From the NCBI RefSeq assembly GCF_031178445.1, contig NZ_JAPSIY010000004.1:1-64000 (forward strand): a stretch of DNA of 64,000 bases. Direction: 5' to 3'. Source of the stretch: Microbacterium sp. (GTDB lineage: Bacteria > Actinomycetota > Actinomycetes > Actinomycetales > Microbacteriaceae). The notes under the pieces were generated by a model. It made no database searches. It saw only the letters and a program-made list of their open reading frames with translations, and was not told the DNA's origin. Of the stretch, positions 9,627 through 18,111 are shown in pieces (position 1 is the first letter of the stretch; every line of letters starts with the position of its first letter). A program made the position numbers and the translations under genes.

Positions 9627-10280
9627 ATGACGGACGTACTGGGCACGGCCGGCCTGCAGCGCGGGCTGCTGTCGGATCAGATCTACTCCATGATCAAGGC
9701 CATGATCAAGGATTCGACATTGGCGCCGGGGGAGCAGCTCGTCGAGTCCCAGCTGGCCCGTCAGCTGCAGGTCAGTCAGGCTCCGGTGCGCGACGCGCTC
9801 AAGCGGTTGGCGCACGAAGGGCTGGTCTCGCACGTGCGCCATCAGGGCAACTTCGTCGCGAGCTACTCCGCAGAGGAGGCCGATCAGGCGAAGGTGGCCC
9901 GTGTCGAGCTGGAGGCGCTGGCCGGCCGTCTCGCATGCGGGGGGTTGCAGGCCGACCGTCGGCGGGATCTCGTCGACCTGATCGATCGCATGCACGACGC
10001 CGCTGAGAATGGCGACCTGGCGCGGTTCCGCGAGCTCGACTTCGCCTTCCACCGCGCCGTGATCGAGGCCAGCGGGAACGCGTATCTGCCGAAGATGTGG
10101 GATCTGCTCGAGCCCAGCCTGCGCTCGATGCACGTGCTGGGAGACCCGGCCTTCACCGGCGACTGGCACGAGGTGGCCGACTGGCATCGTGGCCTGCTCG
10201 ACGTGCTCGAAGGCGGCGACCCCGAGGCGGCATCCGAGCTGTTCCGCAGCCACGCCGCAGGCACGCTCCTCGACGACTGA
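9627..10280 (+). CDS. GntR-family (FCD) transcriptional regulator
   Basis: The 217-residue product has a winged helix at about residues 10-75, with the typical GntR signature LVESQLARQLQVSQAPVRDALKR (split here as LVESQLARQL and VSQAPVRDALKR). An all-helical FCD ligand domain follows (RVELEALAGRLA, ELDFAFHRAVIEASGN). I chose the ATG at 9627 because it coincides with the expected start of transcription from TACAAT at 9614; an in-frame ATG at 9618 overlaps that box. FCD regulators commonly sense organic or sugar acids. Its position between the two halves of the glycan locus, and the repeated palindrome at three promoters, make it the likely local repressor. Confidence 0.92.
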   Translation: MTDVLGTAGLQRGLLSDQIYSMIKAMIKDSTLAPGEQLVESQLARQLQVSQAPVRDALKRLAHEGLVSHVRHQGNFVASYSAEEADQAKVARVELEALAGRLACGGLQADRRRDLVDLIDRMHDAAENGDLARFRELDFAFHRAVIEASGNAYLPKMWDLLEPSLRSMHVLGDPAFTGDWHEVADWHRGLLDVLEGGDPEAASELFRSHAAGTLLDD

Positions 10281-10287
10281 CGACCTG

Positions 10288-11085
10288 TCAGATCCCGTAG
10301 AGCCGGATGGCGGTGCCCGACCAGAAGGCGCTCTGCTCGGCGGTTGTGAGCGAGGGCAGCGCACGACGCGTGGTCTCGATCACCGACGAGTGCGCATGGG
10401 TGCGAGCCGACATCGGCCAGTCGCTGCCGAACATCAGCCGTTCGGCCCCGAGGGTGCCGAAGGCGGTTCCGACGATCTCGGCGAGCTCGCCGTCGCCGCG
10501 GCCGGGCGCCAGCAGGCCGGAGACCTTGGCATGAGCATTGGGCTGCGCCGCGAGCGCCTCGACGCCGGTCTTCCAGTCGCCATCGGCGAGGGCATGCCCG
10601 AGCCCGAGGTGACACACCACGATCGCGAGCCGCGGATGCCGGCCGGCCAACGCGGCGACGCCGGTGAGCTGCTCCGCGCGGACGAGCAGCTCGAGCACCT
10701 TCCCGTCATCGCTCAGCGCGCTCGCGAGGGCGTCGAGCCCCGGTACGTCGGAGAGGTCAGGGGCGAACTGCGGCACGGCGGCGCGCATCGCGGCGAAGCG
10801 CTCCGTGCTCCCGTCGACCGTCGCGCCGAGCGGATGCGGGGCGCCGGGCTCGTACTGCAGCACGGTCGCGGCGATGAGCGGCTCCTGCCGCGCCACGTCG
10901 AGCAGCCAGCGCGCCTCCCGTGCCGTGTCGGCGACCTGAACGGCGACCACCGCGTCTGCGTCTGCGGCAGCGGCGCGCAGCATTCGCGCGCTGGCGACCC
11001 GGGGCAGCTGCAGCTCGTCACGGAACCAGGGCACGGAGAACGCCTCGACGTCCCACAGGTGCACGTGGGCATCGACGATGCGCAC
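10288..11085 (-). CDS. Amidohydrolase, L-fuconolactonase-like
   Basis: A 265-residue amidohydrolase-2 family enzyme. The metal-binding start motif VDAHVHLWDV lies at residues 4-13, VVCHLGLGH in the middle, and MFGSDWPMS, carrying the conserved Asp, near the C terminus. This is the COG3618 pattern of lactonases that open sugar-acid lactones such as L-fuconolactone. The start is a GTG two bases after the stop of the aldo/keto reductase gene, with GAGGGG upstream. Together with the reductase it would form the first two steps of an oxidative deoxysugar pathway. The dehydratase step is not in the window. Confidence 0.85.
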   Translation of the reverse strand: MRIVDAHVHLWDVEAFSVPWFRDELQLPRVASARMLRAAAADADAVVAVQVADTAREARWLLDVARQEPLIAATVLQYEPGAPHPLGATVDGSTERFAAMRAAVPQFAPDLSDVPGLDALASALSDDGKVLELLVRAEQLTGVAALAGRHPRLAIVVCHLGLGHALADGDWKTGVEALAAQPNAHAKVSGLLAPGRGDGELAEIVGTAFGTLGAERLMFGSDWPMSARTHAHSSVIETTRRALPSLTTAEQSAFWSGTAIRLYGI

Positions 11086-11087
11086 GC

Positions 11088-12032
11088 TCAGATCCCCTCG
11101 TACTCCAGCGCCGCCCAGAGCGCCTCGGGGATCTCGGCATCCAAGCCGGCTGCGAACAAGTCGACCTCGGCCGGTGTCCGCGCGCCGATCACGACGGCAT
11201 CCGCGCCGCGGCGGAGCGGGAACACCACGGCGGCGTCGGCAAGCGCGACCCCATGCCGGGTGCACAGCTCCTGGAGCCGTCGTGCGCGGTCGAGCAGCTC
11301 GGCATCCGCCGGTGCGTACTCGAAGTAGGGGGCGCCGTCGGGATCGGCGAGGATGCCGGAGTTGAACACACCTGCGGCGATCACGTCGATACCGCGTGAG
11401 GCGGCGAGGGCCATCAGCCGCTCCTCCGCCGTCCGGTCGAGCAGCGTGAGGCGCCCGGCTTCCATGATCACGTCGAGGGGCGCCTCCGCGGTGAACCGCT
11501 CGAGAGGGGCGAGCCGGCCGAGGCCGACGCCCAGCGCCCTGACGACGCCCTGATCGCGCAGTTCGACCATGGCGGTCATCGCACCGGAGAGTCCGGCATC
11601 GACATCGAGCGGGTCGTGCAGGTGAAGCACGTCGATTCGGTCGGTGCCGAGTCTGGCAAGACTTCCGTCGAGGCTGCGCCATACGCCGTCCCGGCTGAGG
11701 TCGGCGACCGACGATGCTCCGCTCGCCGCTCCCGCGACCGCACGCCCGTCGCCATCGACCAGGCGGCGACCCACCTTCGTGGCGATCGCGACCTCATCGC
11801 GCGGGATGCCGCGCAGAGCGAGGCCGAGCTTGCGCTCGCTCTCGCCGGAACCGTACAGCGGGGCGGTGTCGAAGTAGCGCACGCCGTTCTCGAGCGCAGC
11901 CTCCACCGTCTCCACCGCATCGGAGTCGGCGACGGGAGAGAAAAGGTTGCCGATCGGCGCGCAGCCGAGGCCCACGCCCACGCGCAGCCCGGCGACGGGG
12001 GTCAGCGGACGGAGCTCTGGGCGGAGAGCCAT
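11088..12032 (-). CDS. Aldo/keto reductase, sugar 1-dehydrogenase type
   Basis: A protein of about 314 residues with the TIM-barrel AKR pattern: RYFDTAPLYGSGESERKLG with catalytic Asp and Tyr, ATKVG with catalytic Lys, LHLHDP with the conserved His, and VVIGARTPAEVD for NAD(P) binding. It resembles L-fucose/D-threo-aldose 1-dehydrogenases, which oxidise the free sugar to a lactone. The ATG at 12032 gives a normal AKR N terminus and overlaps the RraA-like gene by 31 bases; a slightly later GTG is possible. Its product would be the substrate of the lactonase encoded next. Confidence 0.85.
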   Translation of the reverse strand: MALRPELRPLTPVAGLRVGVGLGCAPIGNLFSPVADSDAVETVEAALENGVRYFDTAPLYGSGESERKLGLALRGIPRDEVAIATKVGRRLVDGDGRAVAGAASGASSVADLSRDGVWRSLDGSLARLGTDRIDVLHLHDPLDVDAGLSGAMTAMVELRDQGVVRALGVGLGRLAPLERFTAEAPLDVIMEAGRLTLLDRTAEERLMALAASRGIDVIAAGVFNSGILADPDGAPYFEYAPADAELLDRARRLQELCTRHGVALADAAVVFPLRRGADAVVIGARTPAEVDLFAAGLDAEIPEALWAALEYEGI

Positions 12033-12808
12033 GCCTCGTACTCCTCGCGGCTGTCGGGGGTCAGCGGGTAGTAGTCGCTCAGCCGTGCGCCCTCGTCGAG
12101 TCGCATTCGACTGAACACTTCCCACTCCTCATGATCGCGCGCCGACTCCACCACCTGCGAGGCCATCGCCTGTGGCACGATCACGGGGCCGTCGTCGTCG
12201 GCGACGACCAGGTCGCCAGGCATGCACAGCGCGCCGCCCACCGCGACCGGCACGTCGTACGCCCATGGCACCAGCTCGGACTGTGACGCGTAGTGCGGTG
12301 TGGTGCCCGTCGACCACACCGGCAGGCCCAGATCGCGGATGCGGCCTGCGTCGCGGATGCGGCCGTCCACGATGATGCCGGCACCGCCCCTGCGGGCGAA
12401 GTACCGGGCCAGGATGTCGCCGACGCAGCCCGAGAACCGGCTGCCGTACGCCTGGATCACAAGCACATCGCCGGGCTTGACGGCCTCGAGCACGTGCCAC
12501 AGCGCGGTGTGCCGCTCGGCGTACTCCTGCTCGACTCCCGCGGCGCCGTCCTCGCGCTGCGGGAGCGCCATGTCCTCGCGCATGGGCATGAACTGCAGGG
12601 TGATCGCAGGACCGACGACCCGCTGACCGGTGGTGAGCGGCTCGGGCCCGTCGACATAGCTGCGGCGGATGCCGAACTGGTGCAGCTTCGCGCAGGCGGT
12701 GGCCGAGGAGACGGCTGACAGCGAGTCGACGAGCTCTCGCGCCGGTCGCGTGTACGACGACCCTCGCACCGGTAGTGCGAAATCGGGTCTGATCAGGTCG
12801 GCGCTCAT
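12002..12808 (-). CDS. RraA-family protein
   Basis: A 268-residue protein with the RraA fold. GDVLVIQAYG and the conserved Asp-Gly and Arg-Asp of GAGIIVDGRIRDAGRI are the oxoacid- and metal-binding motif. GDLVVADDDGPVIVP follows. Enzymes of this family act as hydroxyoxoacid aldolases or decarboxylases, and related genes sit in sugar-acid pathways. Here it could cleave or process a keto-deoxy acid made from the sugar. The start overlaps the stop of the preceding gene by four bases. The exact reaction is open, and the family name (regulator of RNase E) should not be taken as its function. Confidence 0.85.
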   Translation of the reverse strand: MSADLIRPDFALPVRGSSYTRPARELVDSLSAVSSATACAKLHQFGIRRSYVDGPEPLTTGQRVVGPAITLQFMPMREDMALPQREDGAAGVEQEYAERHTALWHVLEAVKPGDVLVIQAYGSRFSGCVGDILARYFARRGGAGIIVDGRIRDAGRIRDLGLPVWSTGTTPHYASQSELVPWAYDVPVAVGGALCMPGDLVVADDDGPVIVPQAMASQVVESARDHEEWEVFSRMRLDEGARLSDYYPLTPDSREEYEAWLSAQSSVR

Positions 12809-14718
12809 GCGGCTCCTCCGGTTGCGTGGCGCGGCGAGCCTGTCGCGCGCGCGATGGAAAGGTCGAGATCGGCGCAGTGCGCCGGCGGCAGCACGATGAC
12901 CAGGTCGTCGTCGCAGGAGACGTCGATGGCCGATACCGCGCCGCGGGGGGCTGCATAGCTGCCGGATGCTCCGGGGTAGCCGCTGGAGTCCTCCACGTGA
13001 GCGGTCGCCGAGACGATGCGGTCCAGCCCGAAACGACCGCCCCGCAGGCGGACGGCTCGTGTGTGCACGACCGAGGTGTTCACGAGCGTCACGCCGATTC
13101 CGTCGTCATCGAGGCGATGCACGAGGGCGGCGACGTCCTGCGGCAGGCCGGGCCGGTTGCGGTCGACGTCCTCATAGCGCAGCGCCGTGTGACCGAGCCC
13201 ACCGTTGTAGAGCACCTGCGGCGCGCCGCCGACCAGCTGCGTCAGCACCTCGGTGACCACGGGGTTCACGCGCTGCCAGAAGTGCAGGTGAGCGGCATCC
13301 GGATCGTCGTGGTCGCCGAGCATCATCGCGGTGCGCCTGGCCACCTGGCCCAGCGCCATCTGCAGCGCCCGTTCGGGGTAGTCGGGCAGTCGGCCCGCCA
13401 GATACGAGTACCAGCCCGCCTCGTGGCCGGCCTCCTCCTTGTCGCGGAACGGTGCCACCGGGTCGGCGGATGCCGGCAGCCCGGCGATCGCCTTCTCGAG
13501 CCGTGCCCGGTCGGCCTGCGAGCGCGACCACCACCACAGCCACAGCGGCAGGTCGAGCTGCAGTGGGCCGAAATCGAACCAGCCCTCGGTGCCGTGCCGA
13601 TAGGGCACGAGCATCCCGTCCTCGCCGGCCGCGTCGCCGAGGCGCGCCATCCACCCGCCGCGCAGACTGTACGTCGAATCCGCGACCGAACCCGGCCTGG
13701 CTTCGTCGAGCACGGCGTCGAGCATGGTGCGTACCAGGTCGAGGGCGATGTCGTCGTCGGTCACGAGTGCGTGGTTGAGAGCGCCGATCAGGGCGCTCAT
13801 GCCCACCGAGTGCAGCCCGTGCGGCCAGGCCCAGCCGTAGTGCCCGCCCCACCAGCGTCCGCCCTGCAGAGAACCGGGGATGCCGTCGGGTCCTACGCTG
13901 TCGGGCATGATCCCGCCCGCCGCGCGCTGCATCCAGCCGTCGACGTAGCGGCGCACCCAGGCGGCGGCGTGCTCGTCGCCGTCGTACAGCCACGCGTTGA
14001 CGGCCAGGGACGTCGACGCGAGATTGACGGCGACGTCGCCCGCGGCGCGACGCTGCATCTCCTCAGCCATGCGCAACGCGTTGCCGGGCTCGGCCAGGTC
14101 GCTCCAGTCGCGGATGCCGTCCAGGCCCTGTATCGGGAGCCCGTACGGGCGCATCTCCTCGCGGTCGGCCGCGTATGGGGAGACGGTGTCGTCCAAGCCG
14201 ACGCGGGCGCCCAGCGCTCCGTTGTGCGGGGAGCGGATGATGTTCCGCTCGGCGTCGTAGTTGCCGTGCACGGGGTCGGTGTACAGCGCCGCGAACCGAC
14301 GGGCCCGCTCTGCGAATGCGGCATCTGTCGGGTCGGCGGCGCAGATACCGGCGAACATCAGCAGCGACTCGCCCTGGTGGAACCAGTCGTAGCCGTTCTC
14401 GTACTCGTCTGTGAGCATGCCGGCTTCGGCGAGCTGGGCGGTCACGCCCTCCCAGTGCCGCTTCGCGTCGGAGAGCGCCTGGTCGTCGCCGCCCAGCAGA
14501 TAGAACGCGGGCCAGTTGAAGAACGGCTCGTACAGGTCGTCGACGCCGTCGCGATCGATGAACTCGGCGACGCCGCGCAGTCTGCCGTCTTGAAGGGTGT
14601 ACCGGTCCCGGAACACCCTTCGGGCCTCCTCGATCTCGTCGAACAGCCGGCGCTGCAGCACAGCCCAGGCGGGGATGCTGCGCAGCGGCGAGCAGAGCGG
14701 CGCGTCTGTCATCGTCAT
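12805..14718 (-). CDS. Uncharacterised protein, probable alpha/alpha-barrel glycan enzyme
   Basis: I do not recognise a named family for this 637-residue protein. It has no signal peptide. The first 500 residues look like repeated helical hairpins rich in aromatic pairs (FFNWPAFYLLGG, YDWFHQGES, GRWWGGHYGWAWPHGL, LWLWWWSRSQ), as in (alpha/alpha)6 toroid enzymes that act on sugars. The last 120 residues look like beta sandwich (VTLVNTSVVHTRAVRL). Conserved-looking acids and His occur around residues 120-130 and 310-325. It begins four bases inside the permease gene end and ends four bases inside the RraA-like gene, so it is firmly part of the second importer operon and likely processes the imported oligosaccharide. 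Confidence 0.7.
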   Translation of the reverse strand: MTMTDAPLCSPLRSIPAWAVLQRRLFDEIEEARRVFRDRYTLQDGRLRGVAEFIDRDGVDDLYEPFFNWPAFYLLGGDDQALSDAKRHWEGVTAQLAEAGMLTDEYENGYDWFHQGESLLMFAGICAADPTDAAFAERARRFAALYTDPVHGNYDAERNIIRSPHNGALGARVGLDDTVSPYAADREEMRPYGLPIQGLDGIRDWSDLAEPGNALRMAEEMQRRAAGDVAVNLASTSLAVNAWLYDGDEHAAAWVRRYVDGWMQRAAGGIMPDSVGPDGIPGSLQGGRWWGGHYGWAWPHGLHSVGMSALIGALNHALVTDDDIALDLVRTMLDAVLDEARPGSVADSTYSLRGGWMARLGDAAGEDGMLVPYRHGTEGWFDFGPLQLDLPLWLWWWSRSQADRARLEKAIAGLPASADPVAPFRDKEEAGHEAGWYSYLAGRLPDYPERALQMALGQVARRTAMMLGDHDDPDAAHLHFWQRVNPVVTEVLTQLVGGAPQVLYNGGLGHTALRYEDVDRNRPGLPQDVAALVHRLDDDGIGVTLVNTSVVHTRAVRLRGGRFGLDRIVSATAHVEDSSGYPGASGSYAAPRGAVSAIDVSCDDDLVIVLPPAHCADLDLSIARATGSPRHATGGAA

Positions 14719-15611
14719 CCCTTCGTCGCCCCGGCCACGAGTCCGCCGATGATGTGGCGCTGCATCACGATGAAGAAGATCATCGCCGGCAGCACGGCCA
14801 GCAGCAGTGTCGGGAACACCTGCGTGTAATCGGTGGAGAACTGGCCGACCGCGGCGTAGACGCCGGTCGTGACCGTGTAGATGCCGGAGCTCGGGCCGAG
14901 GATGATCTGCGGGCTGACGAAGTCGTTCCACACGCCGATCGAGTTGAGCACCACGGCGGTGGCGACGACCGGCTTCATGATGGGGAAGATGCACGCCCAG
15001 AAGGCGCGGATGCGGCCGGCTCCGTCGAGGGCCGCGGCCTCGTCGATGTCGCGCGGCACCGACCGGAGGTAGGCGGTGAACAGGAAGATCGTCACGGGCA
15101 GCGTCGCCGCAGTCTCGAACAGGATGAAGCCGGGGATGGTGTTGATCAGCCCGAGAAGGCGAAGGACGAACACCACGGGGATCAGCGTCACCTGACCGGG
15201 GATGAACAGTCCCGAGACGAAGAGCAGCAGCAGCCCCAGGTGCCATTTCGAGCGCCCGCGGGCGATGACATAGGCGACGGGAGCGGACAGTGCTATGCAG
15301 CAGATGTTCACCAGCACGACGAACAGCAGGGTGACGCCGTAGGCGGCGATGACGTTGAAACGGCTGCTGGTGATCGCGGCCCAGAGGAACTCGAGGGTGA
15401 AGCTCTGCGGGGTGATCAGCAGGGGGTTCTCGATGATCTCGGCCTGCGGTTTGAACGCGTTGATGACCATCGTGTACATCGGGATCAGCATGGTGATCGC
15501 GACGACTGCGAGCACGATCCACCGCGCCGTGCTCGTGAGGACGGCGGGGCGGGTGCGGGTCTGCTTCGTCAGGGTGCGCGTGCGTGCCGGGAGGGTGGGT
15601 GTGTGGGTCAT
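14715..15611 (-). CDS. Second sugar importer, MalG-type permease
   Basis: A 298-residue CUT1 permease with about six hydrophobic spans. The EAA loop begins RDIDEAAALDGAGRIRAFWA, and the C-terminal segment is QRHIIGGLVAGATKG. The N terminus before the first span is basic and Thr/Arg rich. The ATG overlaps the stop of its partner by one base (TGATG), and the stop overlaps the next gene by four. It is distinct from the first importer's MalG, so the locus carries two complete sets of membrane and binding components. Confidence 0.93.
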   Translation of the reverse strand: MTHTPTLPARTRTLTKQTRTRPAVLTSTARWIVLAVVAITMLIPMYTMVINAFKPQAEIIENPLLITPQSFTLEFLWAAITSSRFNVIAAYGVTLLFVVLVNICCIALSAPVAYVIARGRSKWHLGLLLLFVSGLFIPGQVTLIPVVFVLRLLGLINTIPGFILFETAATLPVTIFLFTAYLRSVPRDIDEAAALDGAGRIRAFWACIFPIMKPVVATAVVLNSIGVWNDFVSPQIILGPSSGIYTVTTGVYAAVGQFSTDYTQVFPTLLLAVLPAMIFFIVMQRHIIGGLVAGATKG

Positions 15612-16570
15612 CAGTCAGTCGCCTTCTGCTCTGCGCGGCGACGCAGGAGCGTCACACCGAGTCCGATCACAGCGGTGACGATGAGCAGCACGATCGACTG
15701 TGCCGCGCCGAAGCCCAACGCCGAGTCCGCGAAAGAATCCTTGAGGATCTGGTAGACGATCGTCTGCGTCGACCCGGCGGGGCCGCCGTCGGTGAGGGAG
15801 AGGACCACGTCGTACACCTTGAGCAGGCCGACGAGGGTGAGCACGATGTTCACGGTGAACACCGGGGCGATCAGCGGCACGGTGATCGAGCGGAACTGCT
15901 GCCAGCGGGAGGCGCCGTCGACGGTGGCGGCCTCGTAGTACTCGGATGGCACCGACTTGATGCCGGCGAGGAAGAGGATCATGTTGAAGCCGAAGTGCGA
16001 CCACACGATCGTGAAGATGATGCTCGCCTTCGCGAAGTTCGGGTCGGTGAGGAAGGGCATGGCGGGCAGGCCGACTGAGGCGAGGATGCCGTTCACGGCG
16101 CCACTCGGCGCGAGCATCGCCGACCAGATGAAGCCGATGATGAGCGCGCTGATCACGTACGGGTAGAAGAAGATCGTGCGCAGGATCGTGTTCGCGCGTC
16201 CGGGGCCGGAGATGAGAGCGGCGAGGGCCAGGCCGACCACGTTGCAGAGCACGGTGCCGACCAGCGCGATGATGCCGGTGAAGACGGCAGCGGATGCCGA
16301 ACGCGGGTTGCGGAAGGCCTTCGCGTAGTTCTCCCAGCCGACGAAGTCGAAGTTGAGGCTGTAGCCGGTCCAGTTCGTGAAGCTCAGCACCCCGGCGAGG
16401 ATCATCGGTATCACGAACATGAGCAGGAACACGATCACGGCGGGCGCCGCCATCAGGAACCCGGGCAAGCCGATGCGGATGCGCGATGCCGCCGACCTCT
16501 CGCGGCGAGGCGGCGGTGTCGCGGCGGGTGGCGGCGCGGCGATCGGCGGGGCGGTCATCGTCTGACTCAT
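15611..16570 (-). CDS. Second sugar importer, MalF-type permease
   Basis: A 319-residue permease with a Pro/Ala-rich cytoplasmic start, then six spans and an EAA loop (EYYEAATVDGASRWQQFRSI). FADSALGFGAAQS precedes the last span. AGAGGATC lies just upstream of the ATG; an in-frame Met four codons later is an alternative. It is separated from the binding protein gene by 63 bases that contain a strong hairpin, which probably lowers its expression relative to the binding protein. Confidence 0.92.
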   Translation of the reverse strand: MSQTMTAPPIAAPPPAATPPPRRERSAASRIRIGLPGFLMAAPAVIVFLLMFVIPMILAGVLSFTNWTGYSLNFDFVGWENYAKAFRNPRSASAAVFTGIIALVGTVLCNVVGLALAALISGPGRANTILRTIFFYPYVISALIIGFIWSAMLAPSGAVNGILASVGLPAMPFLTDPNFAKASIIFTIVWSHFGFNMILFLAGIKSVPSEYYEAATVDGASRWQQFRSITVPLIAPVFTVNIVLTLVGLLKVYDVVLSLTDGGPAGSTQTIVYQILKDSFADSALGFGAAQSIVLLIVTAVIGLGVTLLRRRAEQKATD

Positions 16571-16595
16571 CTTCGAGATCCTCTGTCCTGAGGGG

Positions 16596-16626
16596 CTCCG
16601 GGCGCGGGTGAGTCCCGCGCCCGGAG
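16596..16626 (-). terminator. Intercistronic hairpin after binding protein gene
   Basis: A perfect 13-bp stem (16596-16608 with 16614-16626) and a five-base loop lie just after the binding protein stop and before the permease gene. No T-tract follows. This is typical of mRNA-stabilising or partial-termination hairpins that give more binding protein than permease. Confidence 0.65.
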
Positions 16627-16633
16627 TTCGTGA

Positions 16634-17905
16634 TCAGTTCGCGTTCGCGAGGAACCACGCGTCCATGGCGTCGAGCACTTCCTGCGCGGGGGTGCCGCCG
16701 ATCAGCGCCTGCGTCTGCGTGTTGATCTCGCCCGAGTACTCGGACGGGAGGCGGCGCTCGCCGTAGCCGTGGCCGGTCGGCGTGTACGACTCCGCGGGAG
16801 TGTCGGCGACAATCGCGAGCAGCTCCTTGCCGAGCGGCGTCATCTCGTACTCGTAGCCATCGCGGAAGTTCCCGTCGACGGCGAGCTGGGTGCTGACGGC
16901 ATCCTGATCGGTGACGAGATATTCGATCAGCTGCGCGGCGGCATCCTGATGCTCGCTCGACTTCATGATCGAGTAGGGGCTGGCGATGTTGGCGCCCATC
17001 GACGGCTGCGTGTCGGCGTCGAAGGCCGGGGCGCGGAACACGCCGATGTCGGCCGAGTCGGCGGCCTTCGCCTGCGTGCCGGCGAACCAGCTGCCCATCG
17101 AGTAGACCGCAGCCTTGCCCGAGAGGAACGCCTGCTCGGCATCCGGGTACTTGATGCCGAGGGCCTCCTTGGGGATGTACCCCTCCTCGACCCACTCGGC
17201 GTAGGTCTCGACCGCGTCGCCGTAGGTGTCGCTGAACGTGAGCTCCCCCGCGTTCAGCTCCTGGAACCAGTCGGGGTGCTCGGCGATGATCGAGGGCAGG
17301 CCGAGCGTCTGCAGCGTGTGACTGGTCATCCAGTCGCCCCCGGTCTGCACCGGCGTCCATCCGGCGTCCTTGAGCTTGCCGAGGGCTTCGGTGAGCTCGT
17401 CGACGGTCGTCGGCGTCTCAGCGATCCCGGCCTCGGCGAATGCGGTCTTGTTGTAGAAGAACAGGCTCTGCAGCTGCACGCCGATGCCTGCCATGTAGTA
17501 CTTGCCATCGATGGTGTACTGGTCGGCGAGCGGGCCGGAAGTCGCCCATTCGTACTCGGAAAGGTCCACGAGTTCCGGCGCGATCTCGGGAGTCGGAGCG
17601 AAGGACTGGACGATGTCCGGTGCGTCGCCGGCGGCGAGCAGGCGGGGGATCGCGGCGTGGACCCCCTCCGCGCCCGGGTTCTGAATGACCACATCGATGC
17701 CGTCGTTGGCCTCTTCGAAAGGCGCGACGAGCTCGTTCCAGAACTCCTCGGTGAGGTTGGGGGTGACGTTGACGAGCATGCGGAGCGAGATCCTCTCGCC
17801 GTCCGCGTCGCCCGAGCCGCTGGCCGAAGGGGAGCTGCAGCCTGCGAGAGCGAGAGCGGCGGTCGCGGCGACGCCGAGTGCGGTGATTGCACGGCCCTTG
17901 ATCAT
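16634..17905 (-). CDS. Second sugar importer, solute-binding lipoprotein
   Basis: A 423-residue family 1 solute-binding protein. The signal peptide ends in a lipobox, LAGC, with Cys23. I chose ATG 17905 because AGGAAAGGATC precedes it; a longer reading from 18040 would cross the promoter and operators. Segments such as YYMAGIGVQLQSLFFYNK, AFLSGKAAVYSMGSW and PYSIMKSSEHQDAA are typical of the family. It is the first gene of a seven-gene operon ending with the lactonase, so the imported sugar is probably the substrate of those enzymes. Confidence 0.92.
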   Translation of the reverse strand: MIKGRAITALGVAATAALALAGCSSPSASGSGDADGERISLRMLVNVTPNLTEEFWNELVAPFEEANDGIDVVIQNPGAEGVHAAIPRLLAAGDAPDIVQSFAPTPEIAPELVDLSEYEWATSGPLADQYTIDGKYYMAGIGVQLQSLFFYNKTAFAEAGIAETPTTVDELTEALGKLKDAGWTPVQTGGDWMTSHTLQTLGLPSIIAEHPDWFQELNAGELTFSDTYGDAVETYAEWVEEGYIPKEALGIKYPDAEQAFLSGKAAVYSMGSWFAGTQAKAADSADIGVFRAPAFDADTQPSMGANIASPYSIMKSSEHQDAAAQLIEYLVTDQDAVSTQLAVDGNFRDGYEYEMTPLGKELLAIVADTPAESYTPTGHGYGERRLPSEYSGEINTQTQALIGGTPAQEVLDAMDAWFLANAN

Positions 17906-17943
17906 CGTTGATCCTTTCCTGATGCGTTGGAGGGACACGAGGA

Positions 17944-17990
17944 ACATTACACTAATCGATAATCGTTTGTGAAGAATGGAAACGGTTTCC
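17944..17990 (-). promoter_or_regulatory. Second importer promoter with two operator types
   Basis: On the minus strand, TTCACA (17968-17973) and TAATGT (17944-17949) are 18 bases apart. The spacer holds CGATAATCG (17957-17965), the same palindrome as upstream of the beta-helix and gntR genes. Just upstream of the -35 box is GGAAACGGTTTCC (17978-17990), an odd-length palindrome of LacI-operator style. The pair suggests control by both a GntR and a LacI-type protein. The remaining bases to 18111 show nothing further. Confidence 0.6.
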
Positions 17991-18111
17991 TTCCGTGTGG
18001 TTCGGGCCCTGCGTCGCGGGGTCGCCGGCCGACCGATCATCCGGAGGTACGCGCGGTCGAGCCCGTGTACCGCCTGCTCCGGTGCGCGGCTTCGCAGGCC
18101 GGGCGGCGGCG

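Noticed and set aside
12805-15522. A single 905-residue reading covering permease and 637-residue protein
   Set aside because: Its first 260 residues are Arg/His-rich frame-shadow text of the MalG-type permease; the real gene starts at ATG 14718 overlapping the permease stop.
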